This document shows positions 1 to 9,393 of a stretch of 64,000 nt of DNA, one piece after another; within the stretch, counting starts at the first letter, position 1, and every line of letters begins with the position of its first letter. The translations under genes and the position numbers were made by a program. Source of the stretch: Streptomyces sp. 11x1. GTDB lineage: Bacteria; Actinomycetota; Actinomycetes; Streptomycetales; Streptomycetaceae. The stretch lies in assembly GCF_032598905.1 (NCBI RefSeq), contig NZ_CP122458.1:5853001-5917000 (forward strand), in the 5' to 3' direction. The notes beneath the pieces are model-generated. The model ran no database searches, was not told the origin of the DNA, and saw only the letters and a list, made by a program, of their open reading frames with translations.

Positions 1-2
1 CC

Positions 3-2210
3 GTGGTGCACGCGCCGACGCCCAGCGACGAGGCCCTCGGAGTGCCAGCGCTGCTCATCGCCTCCTTCCCACTGGACACGACCCGGCGGCACGCGGCGCC
101 CGGGCCGCTCACCGACTTCCTCGTGCAGCGCGCGGCCGACGCGTACGCCACGCTCCTCGCCGCCTGGGAGCCGGTGGGCGAGGGCATCATCGACCTCGTC
201 CCCGGCCCGCTGGGCAAGGGCGAGCTGGACGGGGCGCTGCGCCAGGCGATCCTGGAGCGGCTGCCCAGGACCGCGTTCCTGCCGCGTGCCGTGATGCCCG
301 AACCCGACGACGAGCTGGACGCGTTGTCCGCCGCGCTGCGTCCGCGTGACGCCGAGGTCGTCGAGGGCGCCGGCGCCGAGACCGTACGGGTGCTCGCGGA
401 CGTCCTGCCCAGCCTGCTGCCCGCCGGGCTCGAACGGCGCGCGGAGTTGCGGACGTTGGGCGTGGCGCGCCTGCCGCTGGGGGACGCGATCGACCGGCTC
501 GCCGGGCTGGAGAAGGCCCCCGACTGGTGGCGGCGGCTGTACGACAGCCTCGCCGGCGTCGATCCGGACCGTCTGTCCGGGCTCCCGGTCCCGCTCGCCG
601 ACGGCCGGACCACCATCGGGCCCCGGCAGGTCCTGCTCCCGGCCCCCGACGACCCGCGGACGGCGGCCCGCCCCGACACCCTCGCCCGCCTCGGGCTGAA
701 GGTCGCGCACCCGGATGCCGCGCATCCCCTCCTGGAGAAGCTGGGCGCGCTGCCCGCGACTCCGCGTGCCGTGCTCACGACGCCGCAGGTACGGGCGGCC
801 GTGGCCGCCTCTCTGGACGACGACGGCGGCGCCTGGGACGAGGAGGACGGACGGCCCGACGCCGACGAGCTGGCCGACCTCGTCCTCGCCCTGGTCCGCG
901 ACGCGGGCCTCGAACCCGGCGACGAGCCGTGGCTCGGCGCCCTGGCGCTGACCGACGAGGACGGTGAGCTGGCCCCCGCCGGTGAACTCGTCCTCCCCGG
1001 CAGCCCGTTCGCCCGGGTCATGCGCGAGGACGAACTCGCCTTCGTCGACGCCGAACTGGCCGACCGCTGGGGCGAACAGCCCCTGGCCGCCTGCGGGGTC
1101 CTCGCCACCTTCGCCCTCGTACGGGCCACCGACGTCGTCCTCGACCCCGACGAACTGGAGCCGCGCGACGGGGACTTCGCCGAGCCCGACGACGCCGGGC
1201 TGCTGGACGCGGTGGACGTGTGGTCCGAGGACGTCCTCGACCGGTTCCCGGACAGCCCGGTGCCGCCGGTCGCGACGGAGATCGTGGCCGTGCGCGACCT
1301 GGACCTCGTCGACGAGGACCGCTGGCCGGAGGCGCTCGCGCTGCTGGCGAAGCCGCCGCTGCGCGACGCGCTGGTCCAGCCGGTGCGCATCCTGCTCGCG
1401 GACGGCACGCACGAGGTCGTCCGCCCCTACACCGCCTGGTGGCTGCGCGGTCACCCCGTCCTCGACGGCCGCCGCCCGGCGGGCCTGCTCGCGGCCGGCG
1501 GCGACCCGCTGCTGCGCGGTCTGTACGACGAGGCCGACGCCACCGGCTTCGACGACGAGCAGGTGCTGCGGGCGCTGGGCGTGCGGACCTCGGTGGCCGC
1601 GCTGCTGGACGAGCCGGGTGGCGCCGCCGAACTGCTGGACCGGCTGGCCGACCCCGATCTGCCGGTGGGAGCCGCGCAACTGCACGGTCTGTACGGTGCG
1701 TTGGCCGAACTGGACCCCGAACAGGTGACTCTCCCGGACGAGTTGCGCGCGGTGCTGGACGGTGAGGTGACCGTCGTGGACGCGGCCGATGCCGTGGTCG
1801 TCGACTCGCCCGACCTGCTGCCCTTCACCTCCGGTGTGCCCCTGTTGCCCGTACGGCCTTCGCGGGCTGCCGAGTTGGCCGAGCTGTTCCAGGTGCGGCG
1901 GCTCAGCGAGTCGGTGACGGGTGAGGTCGACTCCGAGGGCACGGAGCACGACGTACCGGAGTCGGTCCGGGTCCTGCTGGGCCCGGCCACGCCCGCGTCG
2001 TACGTCGAGCACGAGGAACTGGTCGTCGACGGCGTGGAGTTGGACTGGCGCCGCACCCGCGACGGTGTATTGCACGCGGCCACGCTGGAGGGCGTCGCGG
2101 CCGGACTGGCCTGGGCGGCCGGACAGTGGCCGCGCCGCTTCGAGGTGGCCGCGCTGCTCGAAGACCCGTCCAGGACGGAGGAGTTGGCGCGGGACCGCTG
2201 GTTTGACTGA
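3..2210 (+). CDS. C-terminal part of a large sacsin-like ATPase-domain protein (5' partial)
   Basis: The reading frame is open from the first bases of the window, so the true start lies upstream; 735 residues are visible. The sequence is acidic and rich in Leu, Ala and Asp, with no signal peptide, no transmembrane segment and no recognisable catalytic motif in this part. It resembles the C-terminal two thirds of the large Streptomyces proteins annotated as sacsin N-terminal ATPase-like (HSP90-type ATP-binding) proteins; their ATPase domain would be in the missing N-terminus. It ends with the motif RDRWFD. The family assignment is from memory of similar proteins, and the cellular role is unknown. 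Confidence 0.6.
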   Translation: MVHAPTPSDEALGVPALLIASFPLDTTRRHAAPGPLTDFLVQRAADAYATLLAAWEPVGEGIIDLVPGPLGKGELDGALRQAILERLPRTAFLPRAVMPEPDDELDALSAALRPRDAEVVEGAGAETVRVLADVLPSLLPAGLERRAELRTLGVARLPLGDAIDRLAGLEKAPDWWRRLYDSLAGVDPDRLSGLPVPLADGRTTIGPRQVLLPAPDDPRTAARPDTLARLGLKVAHPDAAHPLLEKLGALPATPRAVLTTPQVRAAVAASLDDDGGAWDEEDGRPDADELADLVLALVRDAGLEPGDEPWLGALALTDEDGELAPAGELVLPGSPFARVMREDELAFVDAELADRWGEQPLAACGVLATFALVRATDVVLDPDELEPRDGDFAEPDDAGLLDAVDVWSEDVLDRFPDSPVPPVATEIVAVRDLDLVDEDRWPEALALLAKPPLRDALVQPVRILLADGTHEVVRPYTAWWLRGHPVLDGRRPAGLLAAGGDPLLRGLYDEADATGFDDEQVLRALGVRTSVAALLDEPGGAAELLDRLADPDLPVGAAQLHGLYGALAELDPEQVTLPDELRAVLDGEVTVVDAADAVVVDSPDLLPFTSGVPLLPVRPSRAAELAELFQVRRLSESVTGEVDSEGTEHDVPESVRVLLGPATPASYVEHEELVVDGVELDWRRTRDGVLHAATLEGVAAGLAWAAGQWPRRFEVAALLEDPSRTEELARDRWFD

Positions 2211-2392
2211 GCTAAACCTCCGCGATGTGATCTGCGCAACATTCGCAAAGGTTGTTCACAACTCGCACAACCATTCCCAGGAGCCCCGAGTCTGGTCTGG
2301 TGAGCCACCCGGCTCTCCAGACACTCGGGCCCCGCGTGCCGACACTTCGTGCGTCATCCGTGCCGCGGGTCCCCTCTTACGTGGGGAATACA

Positions 2393-3181
2393 TTGCACAA
2401 GCGTGCCATCGTGGGTGCCGTCACCGGCGCCCTGGCCCTGACCGCTTTCGTCGCCCCGGTCGCGCAGGCCGCTCCGACCGCCGGGGACACGAAGATCACC
2501 GACGTCGTGGTCAACGGCGGTAAGCCGGTCGTCGTCGGCACCGGCAAGAAGACCTTCACGGTCTCCTTCAAGGCTTCGGACAACTCGGGCATCAGCCTCA
2601 AGGACGTCACCGTCGTCCTCTACCACGGCGCGAGCCTGGACACGGCGGACAGTGGCGCCGTCGCCAACGGCAACGACGAGAGCCTCGCCACCTGCAAGAA
2701 GGTCAACTCGACCACGGCCTCCTGCAAGGCGAGCTTCACCGTCGAGACCCAGGCGAACCTGATCAACTCCGTGGCCGGCACCTGGAAGGTCTGGGCGCTC
2801 GCCGCGGCCAAGGACTTCGACTACGTCGAGAAGGACCCGGCCAAGACCTTCAAGATCCAGCGCCAGACCAAGCTCGTCGGCGCGAACGCCTCTCCGGAGC
2901 CGGTCAAGAAGGGCAAGACCATCACGGTCACCAGCAAGCTGACTCGCGCCAACTGGGACACCGAGAAGTTCCCGGCGTACGGCGGCCAGGCCGCGAAGCT
3001 GCAGTTCAAGAAGGCGGGCACGTCCGCGTACAAGGACGTCAAGACGGTCAAGTCGTCCTCGACGGGCGCCCTGAAGACCACCGTCAAGGCCACCGCCGAC
3101 GGCACGTACCGCTACGTCTTCGCCGGCAGCTCCGGCACGGCGGCCGTGACGTCCACGGGCGACGCCATCGACGTGAAGTAA
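2393..3181 (+). CDS. Secreted DUF5707-like protein, copy 1
   Basis: Translation from TTG 2393 gives 262 residues beginning with a Sec signal peptide (LHKRAIVGAV, hydrophobic core, cleavage near VAQA-AP). The start was chosen because the context GGGGAATACA-TTG aligns with GGGGAACAC-ATG of the paralogue at 3360; an in-frame extension upstream exists but would bury the signal peptide. The mature protein looks like two beta-rich domains, the first with a VVVNGGKPVVVGTG motif and the second with KGKTITVTSKLTRANW. Two cysteines (about TCKK and SCKA) could form a disulfide. A GTTGT-TC-ACAAC inverted repeat at 2251-2262 lies in the upstream region. Function unknown; the DUF5707 assignment is from memory. 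Confidence 0.75.
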   Translation: MHKRAIVGAVTGALALTAFVAPVAQAAPTAGDTKITDVVVNGGKPVVVGTGKKTFTVSFKASDNSGISLKDVTVVLYHGASLDTADSGAVANGNDESLATCKKVNSTTASCKASFTVETQANLINSVAGTWKVWALAAAKDFDYVEKDPAKTFKIQRQTKLVGANASPEPVKKGKTITVTSKLTRANWDTEKFPAYGGQAAKLQFKKAGTSAYKDVKTVKSSSTGALKTTVKATADGTYRYVFAGSSGTAAVTSTGDAIDVK

Positions 3182-3359
3182 GCGACGAGCCCCAGGGCTC
3201 ATCCCTCCCGGGTCGGCAGTGGTCCGACGCGGGAGGCAGGGGGCGCGCCGGGCGGACCGGCGTGTTCCCCGACCGCACGATCACGCGGGTCGGTCGACCC
3301 GCCATCACCGGGGGCCGATGGTCGATCACCGCCGAGCCCTCTTTCCACCGGGGGAACAC

Positions 3360-4265
3360 ATGCGTGTCCGAACCATCGCGGTCGCCGCTTCCGGCGTTCT
3401 CGCGCTCTCCGCCTTCTCCGCCCCGGCCGTGTTCGCCGTGGGCGCCGACGGCGCCTCTCCGGCGTGGGCAGCGGTCGGCGGGCCCTCGGCGTTCGGTGCC
3501 GCCACCGGCGCCGACGCGGCCGTCGGGGACCTCGATGTCTCCTTCTCCGCCATGAAGGTGAACAACGGCAAGCCCGTCGTCGTCGGTGCGGCCAAGCACC
3601 GCACGGTGCCGGTCACCTACACCCTCAAGCACGCGGCCGGCCTCGACGTCACCTCCGACGACGTCCTCAACGGTCCCTTCCTGTACCTGAAGTCGGTGCC
3701 CGGCTCGGTCCTGGACGACTACACGGACCCGCTCCTCTTCGGGGACGAGCCGGCGACCTGCAAGGCCACCTCGGCGACCACCGCCAGCTGCAAGGCCGTC
3801 ATCGACATCCGGCCGGGCGCGGGCGACCTCGCCAACTCCCAGGCCCGGACCTGGAAGGTGGGCGGTCTGGCCATCCAGGGCGACGAGCGCACCGAGCAGC
3901 TGAACGAGGCCTGGCAGGGCGGCCTCGGCACCGTCAAGGTGCAGCGCGAGGCGAAGCTCGTCGGCGCGAACGCCTCTCCGGAGCCGGTCAAGAAGGGCAA
4001 GACCATCACGGTCACCAGCAAGCTGACCCGCGCCAACTGGGAGACCAACAAGGTCCCGGCGTACGGCGGTCAGGCCGTGAAGCTGCAGTTCAAGAAGAAG
4101 GGCACGTCCACGTACAAGGACGTCAAGACGGTCAAGTCGTCCTCGGCCGGCGCCCTGAAGACCACCGTCAAGGCGACCGTCGACGGTACGTACCGCTATG
4201 TCTTCGCGGGCACCTCGACCACGGCGGCCGTGACGTCGGCGGCCGACGCCGTCGACGTGAAGTAG
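3360..4265 (+). CDS. Secreted DUF5707-like protein, copy 2
   Basis: ATG 3360 follows a GGGGGAAC ribosome site and gives 301 residues with a signal peptide (MRVRTIAVAASGVLALSAFSA). It is a tandem paralogue of the gene at 2393. The N-terminal domains differ considerably, this copy having extra residues after the signal peptide and in the loop around LKSVPGSVLDDY. The last 103 codons align without any gap at roughly 90% nucleotide identity, with a 74-nt identical run (3954-4027 against 2870-2943). The paired cysteines (TCKA/SCKA) are conserved. Likely an extracellular protein; no catalytic motif is visible. Confidence 0.75.
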   Translation: MRVRTIAVAASGVLALSAFSAPAVFAVGADGASPAWAAVGGPSAFGAATGADAAVGDLDVSFSAMKVNNGKPVVVGAAKHRTVPVTYTLKHAAGLDVTSDDVLNGPFLYLKSVPGSVLDDYTDPLLFGDEPATCKATSATTASCKAVIDIRPGAGDLANSQARTWKVGGLAIQGDERTEQLNEAWQGGLGTVKVQREAKLVGANASPEPVKKGKTITVTSKLTRANWETNKVPAYGGQAVKLQFKKKGTSTYKDVKTVKSSSAGALKTTVKATVDGTYRYVFAGTSTTAAVTSAADAVDVK

Positions 4266-4408
4266 GCCGCAGGCGGCGGTTGAGCGGGTGGGCGTCGGTT
4301 CCGGGGATTCCCGGGGCCGGCGCCTTCTGCAGCCGTCGGGCACGGCGTGGGGTGTCGTGATGGGGCGTCGCGGGCGGTCGGCGGTCGCGGCACCCCCTCG
4401 TCGCGCGG

Positions 4409-4963
4409 TCAGAGCGTGGGGAAGAGCAGGGCGAAGAACAGCCACAGCAGGACGGCCCAGAAGAGCGCGGCCGCCAGCGACACGAGCAGGGAACTGCGCC
4501 ACTTCAGCACCAGGAACGGGAAGAGCACCAGGGCCGCCCAGTAGCCGGCCACGTCGATGGAGAGCCGGGCTGCCTCGCCGAGGGTTCCCGCGCGGCCGGT
4601 GGCCATGTGGCGCAGCAGCCGCTGCGAGGCGAAGCCGTACAGGCCGAAGACCACGGGGAAGAACCACAGCGGAGTGATCGAGACCAGCTCGGACTCCGAG
4701 AGCTCGTCGAACATGACCAGGTAGACGAGACCGGCGGCGACGAGACCACCGATCAGAGTGGTCACGTAGAGGGCGGTCAGCGCGGGCGGCTCGACGGCGC
4801 CGGCCGGGACGGGCACCGCCGAGGCGTACGGGACGTCCGGCGACGGGACCCGCACCACCCGGTGGCAGTGGGGGCAACGGACCTCCTGTCCCACGCGATC
4901 GGCCGGGGCCGAGATCAGATGCCCGCACGAGGCGTGGAACTCCACCGGCTGATCCGGGTTCAT
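4409..4963 (-). CDS. Zinc-ribbon-like membrane protein
   Basis: The start was set at ATG 4963 (MNPDQPVEFHASCGH), preceded on the minus strand by a GGGAGGGGAGAGG ribosome site; the longer open frame upstream is basic and compositionally different. The protein has 184 residues. The N-terminus carries CGH...CPHC, a short metal-binding ribbon resembling the zinc-ribbon_15 type (about residues 13-37). Four hydrophobic segments follow (TALYVTTLIGGLVAAG, LWFFPVVFGLYGF, YWAALVLFPFLVL, AALFWAVLLWLFFALL). Probably an inner-membrane protein of unknown role. It lies downstream of, and in the same direction as, the P-type ATPase at 5186-7594. Confidence 0.7.
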   Translation of the reverse strand: MNPDQPVEFHASCGHLISAPADRVGQEVRCPHCHRVVRVPSPDVPYASAVPVPAGAVEPPALTALYVTTLIGGLVAAGLVYLVMFDELSESELVSITPLWFFPVVFGLYGFASQRLLRHMATGRAGTLGEAARLSIDVAGYWAALVLFPFLVLKWRSSLLVSLAAALFWAVLLWLFFALLFPTL

Positions 4964-5185
4964 GTGGTGCCTCTCCCCTCCCTGTACCGCGCTCCCCGCC
5001 ACGGGCCCGCTCCACCGGCCGGTGAGGGCGGGGGAGCGGTGGTCGCGTCGAGGTCGGTCGGAGGCGAGGACGCCGGCCGCGCGGGTCTGGTTTCGCGCGC
5101 GGGCGTACGCCCCATGCGCGCGCCCCTCGTGCGCGGGGAAGCGCCGGCTACGCGGAGGCGCGCCGGCCACGCGGGAAAGCGGCGG

Positions 5186-7594
5186 TTACGCGGGGAAGCG
5201 GCGGTCCACCCACCTCCACAAGAATTCCAGGACCGCCGCGGCCCCGGCCGCGACGGCGACCGCGGTCCACGGCATCGTCGTGCCGACCAGGCGCAGCGCG
5301 AAGAAGTCCTGGAGCGAGGGGACGACGAGGACCAGCAGGAAGCCCGCCGCCATCGCGGCGACCAGACCGAGGCGCCACCAGGTGTACGGGCGGGCGATGA
5401 TGGCCAGCACCCACATCGAGATCAGGAAGAGCGTGAGGGTGGCGGCGCTGGTCTCCGCCTCCAACGCACCGGCTCCGGTGTAGTAATGACGGGTGATCAG
5501 ATATGTGGCGAAAGTCGCCAGGGCCGCCAGGACGCCGCCGGGGATGGCGTACCGCATGACCCGGCGGACGAAGTGGGGTTTCGCCCGCTCCTTGTTGGGG
5601 GCGAGGGCGAGGAAGAAGGCCGGGACGCCGATCGTCAGGGTGGAGAGCAGGGTCAGATGGCGGGGCAGGAAGGGATACTCCACCTGCCAGCAGACGACCA
5701 GGATGGCGAGCAGCACCGAGTAGACCGTCTTGACCAGGAAGAGCGTCGCCACGCGGGTGATGTTGCCGATCACCCGACGGCCCTCGGCGACCACCGACGG
5801 CAGCGTCGCGAAGCTGTTGTTGAGGAGGACGATCTGGGCGACCGCCCGGGTCGCCTCCGACCCGGAGCCCATCGCCACACCGATGTCGGCGTCCTTGAGG
5901 GCCAGGACGTCGTTCACCCCGTCGCCGGTCATTGCGACCGTGTGGCCGTTGGACTGGAGCGCGCCGACCATGTCCCGTTTCTGCTGGGGGGTCACCCGGC
6001 CGAACACGGTGCCCGAGTCGAGGGCCGTCGCCATGTCGTCGCGCTCTGCGGGCAGCCGGCGGGCGTCGACCACCTCACCGGCCAGGCCGAGCTTGCCGGC
6101 CACCGCACCGACCGAGACCGCGTTGTCGCCGGAGATGACCTTCGCCCGGACGTTCTGCTCCTCGAAGTAGCGCAGGGTGTCGGCGGCGTCCGCGCGCAGC
6201 CGCTGTTCGAGGACGACGAGGGCGGTGGGAAGCGCCTCGGTCGCCACCTCGGGGTCGTCCAGCTCCCGGGTGACCCGGGCCAGCAGCAGCACCCGTAGCC
6301 CGTCCTCGTTGAGCCGTTCGGTCTCGGCGAGGGCCGGGTCGTCGTCGGGGAGCAGGACGTCGGGGGCGCCCAGCAGCCAGGTGCTGGCCTCGCCGTCGCT
6401 CTCGCCGAAGGCCGCGCCGCTGTACTTGCGGGCCGAGGAGAAGGGCAGCGACCGGGTGCAGCGCCAGTCCTCGCCGTCCGGGTAGGCGTCGATGATCGCC
6501 TGGAGCGAGGCGTTCGGCCGGGGGTCCGACGCGCCGAGGGCGCCCAGCACCCGGCGTACGTACGACTCGTCCGCCCCGCCCAGGGGGCGCAGCTCGGTGA
6601 CGTCCATGCCGCCCTCGGTGAGCGTGCCCGTCTTGTCGAGGCATACGGTGTCGACGCGGGCCAGGCCCTCGATGGCCGGCAGCTCCTGCACCAGGCACTG
6701 CTTGCGGCCGAGACGGATCACGCCGATGGCGAAGGCGACGGAGGTGAGCAGGACCAGGCCCTCGGGGACCATCGGGACGATGCCGCCGACCATGCGGGCG
6801 ACGGAGTCCTTGAAGTCGTTCTCCTTCACGATCAGCTGGCTGATGATCAGACCGATCGCGGTCGGGACCATCATCCAGGTGACGTACTTGAGGATGGTGG
6901 AGATGCCGGAGCGCAGCTCGGAGTGGACGAGGGTGAAGCGGCTCGCCTCCTCGGCCAGCTGGGCCGCGTACGCCTCCCGGCCGACCTTGGTCGCGGTGAA
7001 CGCGCCGCCGCCCGCGACCACGAAACTGCCGGACATCACCTGGTCGCCGGGTTGTTTGGCGACCGGGTCCGCCTCACCGGTGAGCAGCGACTCGTCGATC
7101 TCCAGGCCGTCGGTCTCGACGCACTCACCGTCGACGACGATCTTGTCGCCGGGCCCGATCTCGATCAGGTCCCCGAGGACGATCTCCGACGTCCCGACCG
7201 AGGTGGCGACGCCGTCCCGCCGGACCGTCGGCCTCGCCTCGCCGATCACCGCGAGGGAGTCGAGGGTCTTCTTCGCCCGCCACTCCTGGACGATGCCGAT
7301 GCCCGTGTTGGCCAGGATCACGAAGCCGAAGAGGCTGTCCTGGATCGGCGCGACGAACAGCATGATCACCCAGAGGACGCCGATGATCGCGTTGAACCGG
7401 GTGAAGACGTTGGCGCGGACGATGTCCACCGTGGAGCGGCTGCTCCGTACGGGTACGTCGTTCACCTCGCCACGGGCCACCCGCTCGGTCACTTCGGCGG
7501 CCGTCAGCCCACGCGCCCGCCTCGTGTCCGGCGGGGCCGAGGCGGTGGTGGGGTGCACAGGATCGAGGTCGGTGCCCGCGTCGATGTGCGTCAT
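5186..7594 (-). CDS. ctpE: Cation-translocating P-type ATPase, CtpE-like
   Basis: This 802-residue P-type ATPase is of full length for the family. Visible motifs in order are: actuator loop TGEAD (172-176), M4 motif PEGL (277-280), phosphorylation motif DKTGTLT with the acceptor Asp at about 320, and hinge motif TGDGVND (about 553-559). About ten transmembrane segments are arranged as two N-terminal, two central and six C-terminal. There is no N-terminal heavy-metal domain and no CPC motif, so it is not a copper or zinc P1B pump. The PEGL motif and overall length match the actinobacterial CtpE group, which has been linked to calcium import in mycobacteria. Ion specificity here is inferred from family only. 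Confidence 0.88.
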   Translation of the reverse strand: MTHIDAGTDLDPVHPTTASAPPDTRRARGLTAAEVTERVARGEVNDVPVRSSRSTVDIVRANVFTRFNAIIGVLWVIMLFVAPIQDSLFGFVILANTGIGIVQEWRAKKTLDSLAVIGEARPTVRRDGVATSVGTSEIVLGDLIEIGPGDKIVVDGECVETDGLEIDESLLTGEADPVAKQPGDQVMSGSFVVAGGGAFTATKVGREAYAAQLAEEASRFTLVHSELRSGISTILKYVTWMMVPTAIGLIISQLIVKENDFKDSVARMVGGIVPMVPEGLVLLTSVAFAIGVIRLGRKQCLVQELPAIEGLARVDTVCLDKTGTLTEGGMDVTELRPLGGADESYVRRVLGALGASDPRPNASLQAIIDAYPDGEDWRCTRSLPFSSARKYSGAAFGESDGEASTWLLGAPDVLLPDDDPALAETERLNEDGLRVLLLARVTRELDDPEVATEALPTALVVLEQRLRADAADTLRYFEEQNVRAKVISGDNAVSVGAVAGKLGLAGEVVDARRLPAERDDMATALDSGTVFGRVTPQQKRDMVGALQSNGHTVAMTGDGVNDVLALKDADIGVAMGSGSEATRAVAQIVLLNNSFATLPSVVAEGRRVIGNITRVATLFLVKTVYSVLLAILVVCWQVEYPFLPRHLTLLSTLTIGVPAFFLALAPNKERAKPHFVRRVMRYAIPGGVLAALATFATYLITRHYYTGAGALEAETSAATLTLFLISMWVLAIIARPYTWWRLGLVAAMAAGFLLVLVVPSLQDFFALRLVGTTMPWTAVAVAAGAAAVLEFLWRWVDRRFPA

Positions 7595-7762
7595 GCATCC
7601 GACGGTACGTGCGGATTCAGGGGTTCACCCATCGAGTGGGCGAAAGATCCGACCAGGGGAGTGGGGCTCTGCTTCGGCGTGGTGCCGGGGTCGTACGTGC
7701 GGGGGGTGTGGCGGGTGCCGGCGGTTGATGCGGGCCGCAGCGGGCCGCGTCCCCGGACCCCC

Positions 7763-7803
7763 GCTCGTCGCCCTTCGGGCTCGTCCTCAATCGCCGGACG
7801 GGC
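7763..7803. terminator. Terminator-like repeat after the DUF2530 gene
   Basis: The hairpin GCCCTTCGGGC (7770-7780) is followed by TCCTCAATCGCCGGACGGGC and abuts the stop codon of the minus-strand gene at 7804. A near-identical intergenic sequence is common at 3' ends in Streptomyces genomes (recalled, not searched). The 209-bp gap 7595-7803 holds nothing else recognisable. Confidence 0.5.
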
Positions 7804-8205
7804 TCAGTTGGTGGCGGGCCGTGCCTCCTCCACGTCACCGGCTTCGGCCGTGTCGGCTTCGCCGGCTTCCGCTTCGCCGACTTCGGCTCCGTCGCCTGTC
7901 TCGGTTCCGCCCGCTCCGCCCGCTCCGCCCGCTCCGCCGGCTTCGCCGGCCTCGGCCTGCTGTGCCGCGTCTCGGTTGATCGCCGCGTCCCGTCTGCGGA
8001 CGTAGTAGATGCCGATGAAGCCGAGTCCGCCGCCCGCCAGGCAGGTCCACACCCACCAGGTGTGCCCGTGCTCCTCGTACCAGCCGTAGAAGGGGAGCTG
8101 GACGACGAAGAGGACGAGCCACAGGATCGTGCCGCCGATGATGGTCGGCACGATGGGCCCTTCCAGGGGCTCCGGTGCCTCGTGCTTGGGGATCCACTTC
8201 GCCAT
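7804..8205 (-). CDS. DUF2530 membrane protein
   Basis: This 133-residue protein begins MAKWIPKHEAPEPLEGP and has two transmembrane segments (IIGGTILWLVLFVVQLPFYGW and WTCLAGGGLGFIGIYYV) joined by a short HGHTWW loop. This is the DUF2530 arrangement, in which the gene commonly lies next to an NCS2 permease and MarR gene in Streptomyces; both neighbours are found here (8218-9355 and 9742). The C-terminal 50 residues are a low-complexity Gly/Ala/Glu tail with GGA repeats, longer than usual. Function unknown. Confidence 0.82.
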   Translation of the reverse strand: MAKWIPKHEAPEPLEGPIVPTIIGGTILWLVLFVVQLPFYGWYEEHGHTWWVWTCLAGGGLGFIGIYYVRRRDAAINRDAAQQAEAGEAGGAGGAGGAGGTETGDGAEVGEAEAGEADTAEAGDVEEARPATN

Positions 8206-8217
8206 GGGGCACAGCTT

Positions 8218-9355
8218 ACGAGGCGCGCAGGTCTACGCGCGGAGAGCACTGGGCCTGCGCAGGGGCATCTCCATCGGTGTCGGTCTGTTCATCATGCTGA
8301 TCGGCCTGGTCGACGCCGGCTTCGTCACCCGGATCCCGGACGCGGTCAGAACGACCGTGCCGCTCCAGATCGGTGCGGACGGACACCTCAACGGCTGGCC
8401 CGTGCCGGTCTTCGTCCTCGGGGCGCTGCTGACGCTCGCGCTGATCGTACGCAAGGTGCCGGGCGCGATCCTCATCTCGATCGTCGCCATGACGCTGCTC
8501 GCGGTGGTCGTCGAGGCCGTAGCCAAGCTTCCGGCCGGTTCGTGGGGTCTGACCACCCCGAAGTGGCCCGGCAACCCGGTCGGGACCCCTGACTTCGGGC
8601 TGCTCGGAGAGGACAGTCTCTTCGGTGGCTTCGGCAAGGCCGGCCTGCTGGCGGGCGTCCTGTTCGTCTTCACCGTGCTGCTGTCGTGCTTCTTCGACGC
8701 GATGGGCACGATCATGGGCGTCGGTGACGAGGCCAAGCTGACCGACGCGGACGGATAGATGCCGGGCATCAACAAGGTGCTGTTCGTCGACGGCATCGCC
8801 GTCGCGGCCGGCGGTGCCGGCTCCTCGTCCGCCACGACCTGCTTCTTGACATCCTCCCCCTCTCAAAAGAGGGGGATTCCAGCCCATATGGGCCGAGGTT
8901 CACGGACGCTCGACCGCTGGTCGGGCGGTGTCGTCCCTCCGGCACCGGCTGTGCGCCGGGGGCGGGGGATCCCGCCCTGTCCTGAGGGGGCGCACCGGCT
9001 TCGCCAACGTGGTGACCGGTGCCCTGTTCGCGGTCGCGCTGTTCCTGACGCCCGTCGCCACGATGGTCCCCTCTCAGGCGGCCACCCCGGCACTGCTCGC
9101 GGTCGGGTTCCTGATCCTCGCGAACTCCGTCCGCGAGATCGACTGGGCCGACTGCACGATCGTGGTCCCGGCCTTCGTGACGATGGTGATGATGCCGTTC
9201 ACCTACTCGATCACCAACGGCATCGGCATGGGCTTCATCACCTTCGTGGTGCTGCGCCTGGCCGCGGGGCGCGGCCGTGAGGTCCCGGTCGCGATGTACG
9301 TGGTCTCGGCGGTCCTCCTCTTCTGCTACCTGATGCCGGCGCTGGGTCTGACGTG
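8218..9355 (+). pseudogene. NCS2-family purine/xanthine permease, degenerate
   Basis: Two stretches are clearly NCS2 (xanthine/uracil/guanine permease) sequence: about 8250-8848 (ISIGVGLFIMLIGL through SCFFDAMGTIMG to SSATTCF) and 8993-9355 (RTGFANVVTGALFAVALF to LMPALGLT). Three lesions are visible. The first 140 or so residues and any start codon are missing, because homology begins directly next to the divergent DUF2530 gene. An in-frame TAG at 8756-8758 interrupts the conserved DADG-MPGINKVLFVDG region. Between SSATTCF and RTGF about 30 bp have been replaced by about 140 unrelated bp, which also shifts the frame from 2 to 3. The transporter cannot be made intact. Confidence 0.88.
8846..8880. 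mobile_element. IS200/IS605-type end remnant inside the NCS2 pseudogene
   Basis: TTGAC (8846-8850) is followed by ATCCT and a perfect 8-bp stem CCCCCTCT-CAAA-AGAGGGGG (8856-8875) and then ATTCC. The layout TTGACATCCTCCCC...GGGGATTCC is the familiar subterminal hairpin of IS200/IS605 (TnpB) elements in actinomycetes. No TnpA or TnpB coding sequence is present, and the inserted segment is only about 140 bp, so this is a remnant or a non-autonomous derivative. The family assignment is from memory of such ends. Confidence 0.6.
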
Positions 9356-9393
9356 AGCGGTACGCGGTTCCTGCGGGTGACCGCGGCCGCCCC

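Noticed and set aside
4607..6298. 563-codon plus-strand frame over the P-type ATPase
   Set aside because: Gly/Arg/Asp-rich shadow of the ATPase, which carries all P-type motifs on the other strand.
8759..9280. Separate 173-residue gene after the TAG in the permease
   Set aside because: It reads NCS2 sequence only for the first 30 codons and then enters the inserted segment and the wrong frame; it is part of the pseudogene.
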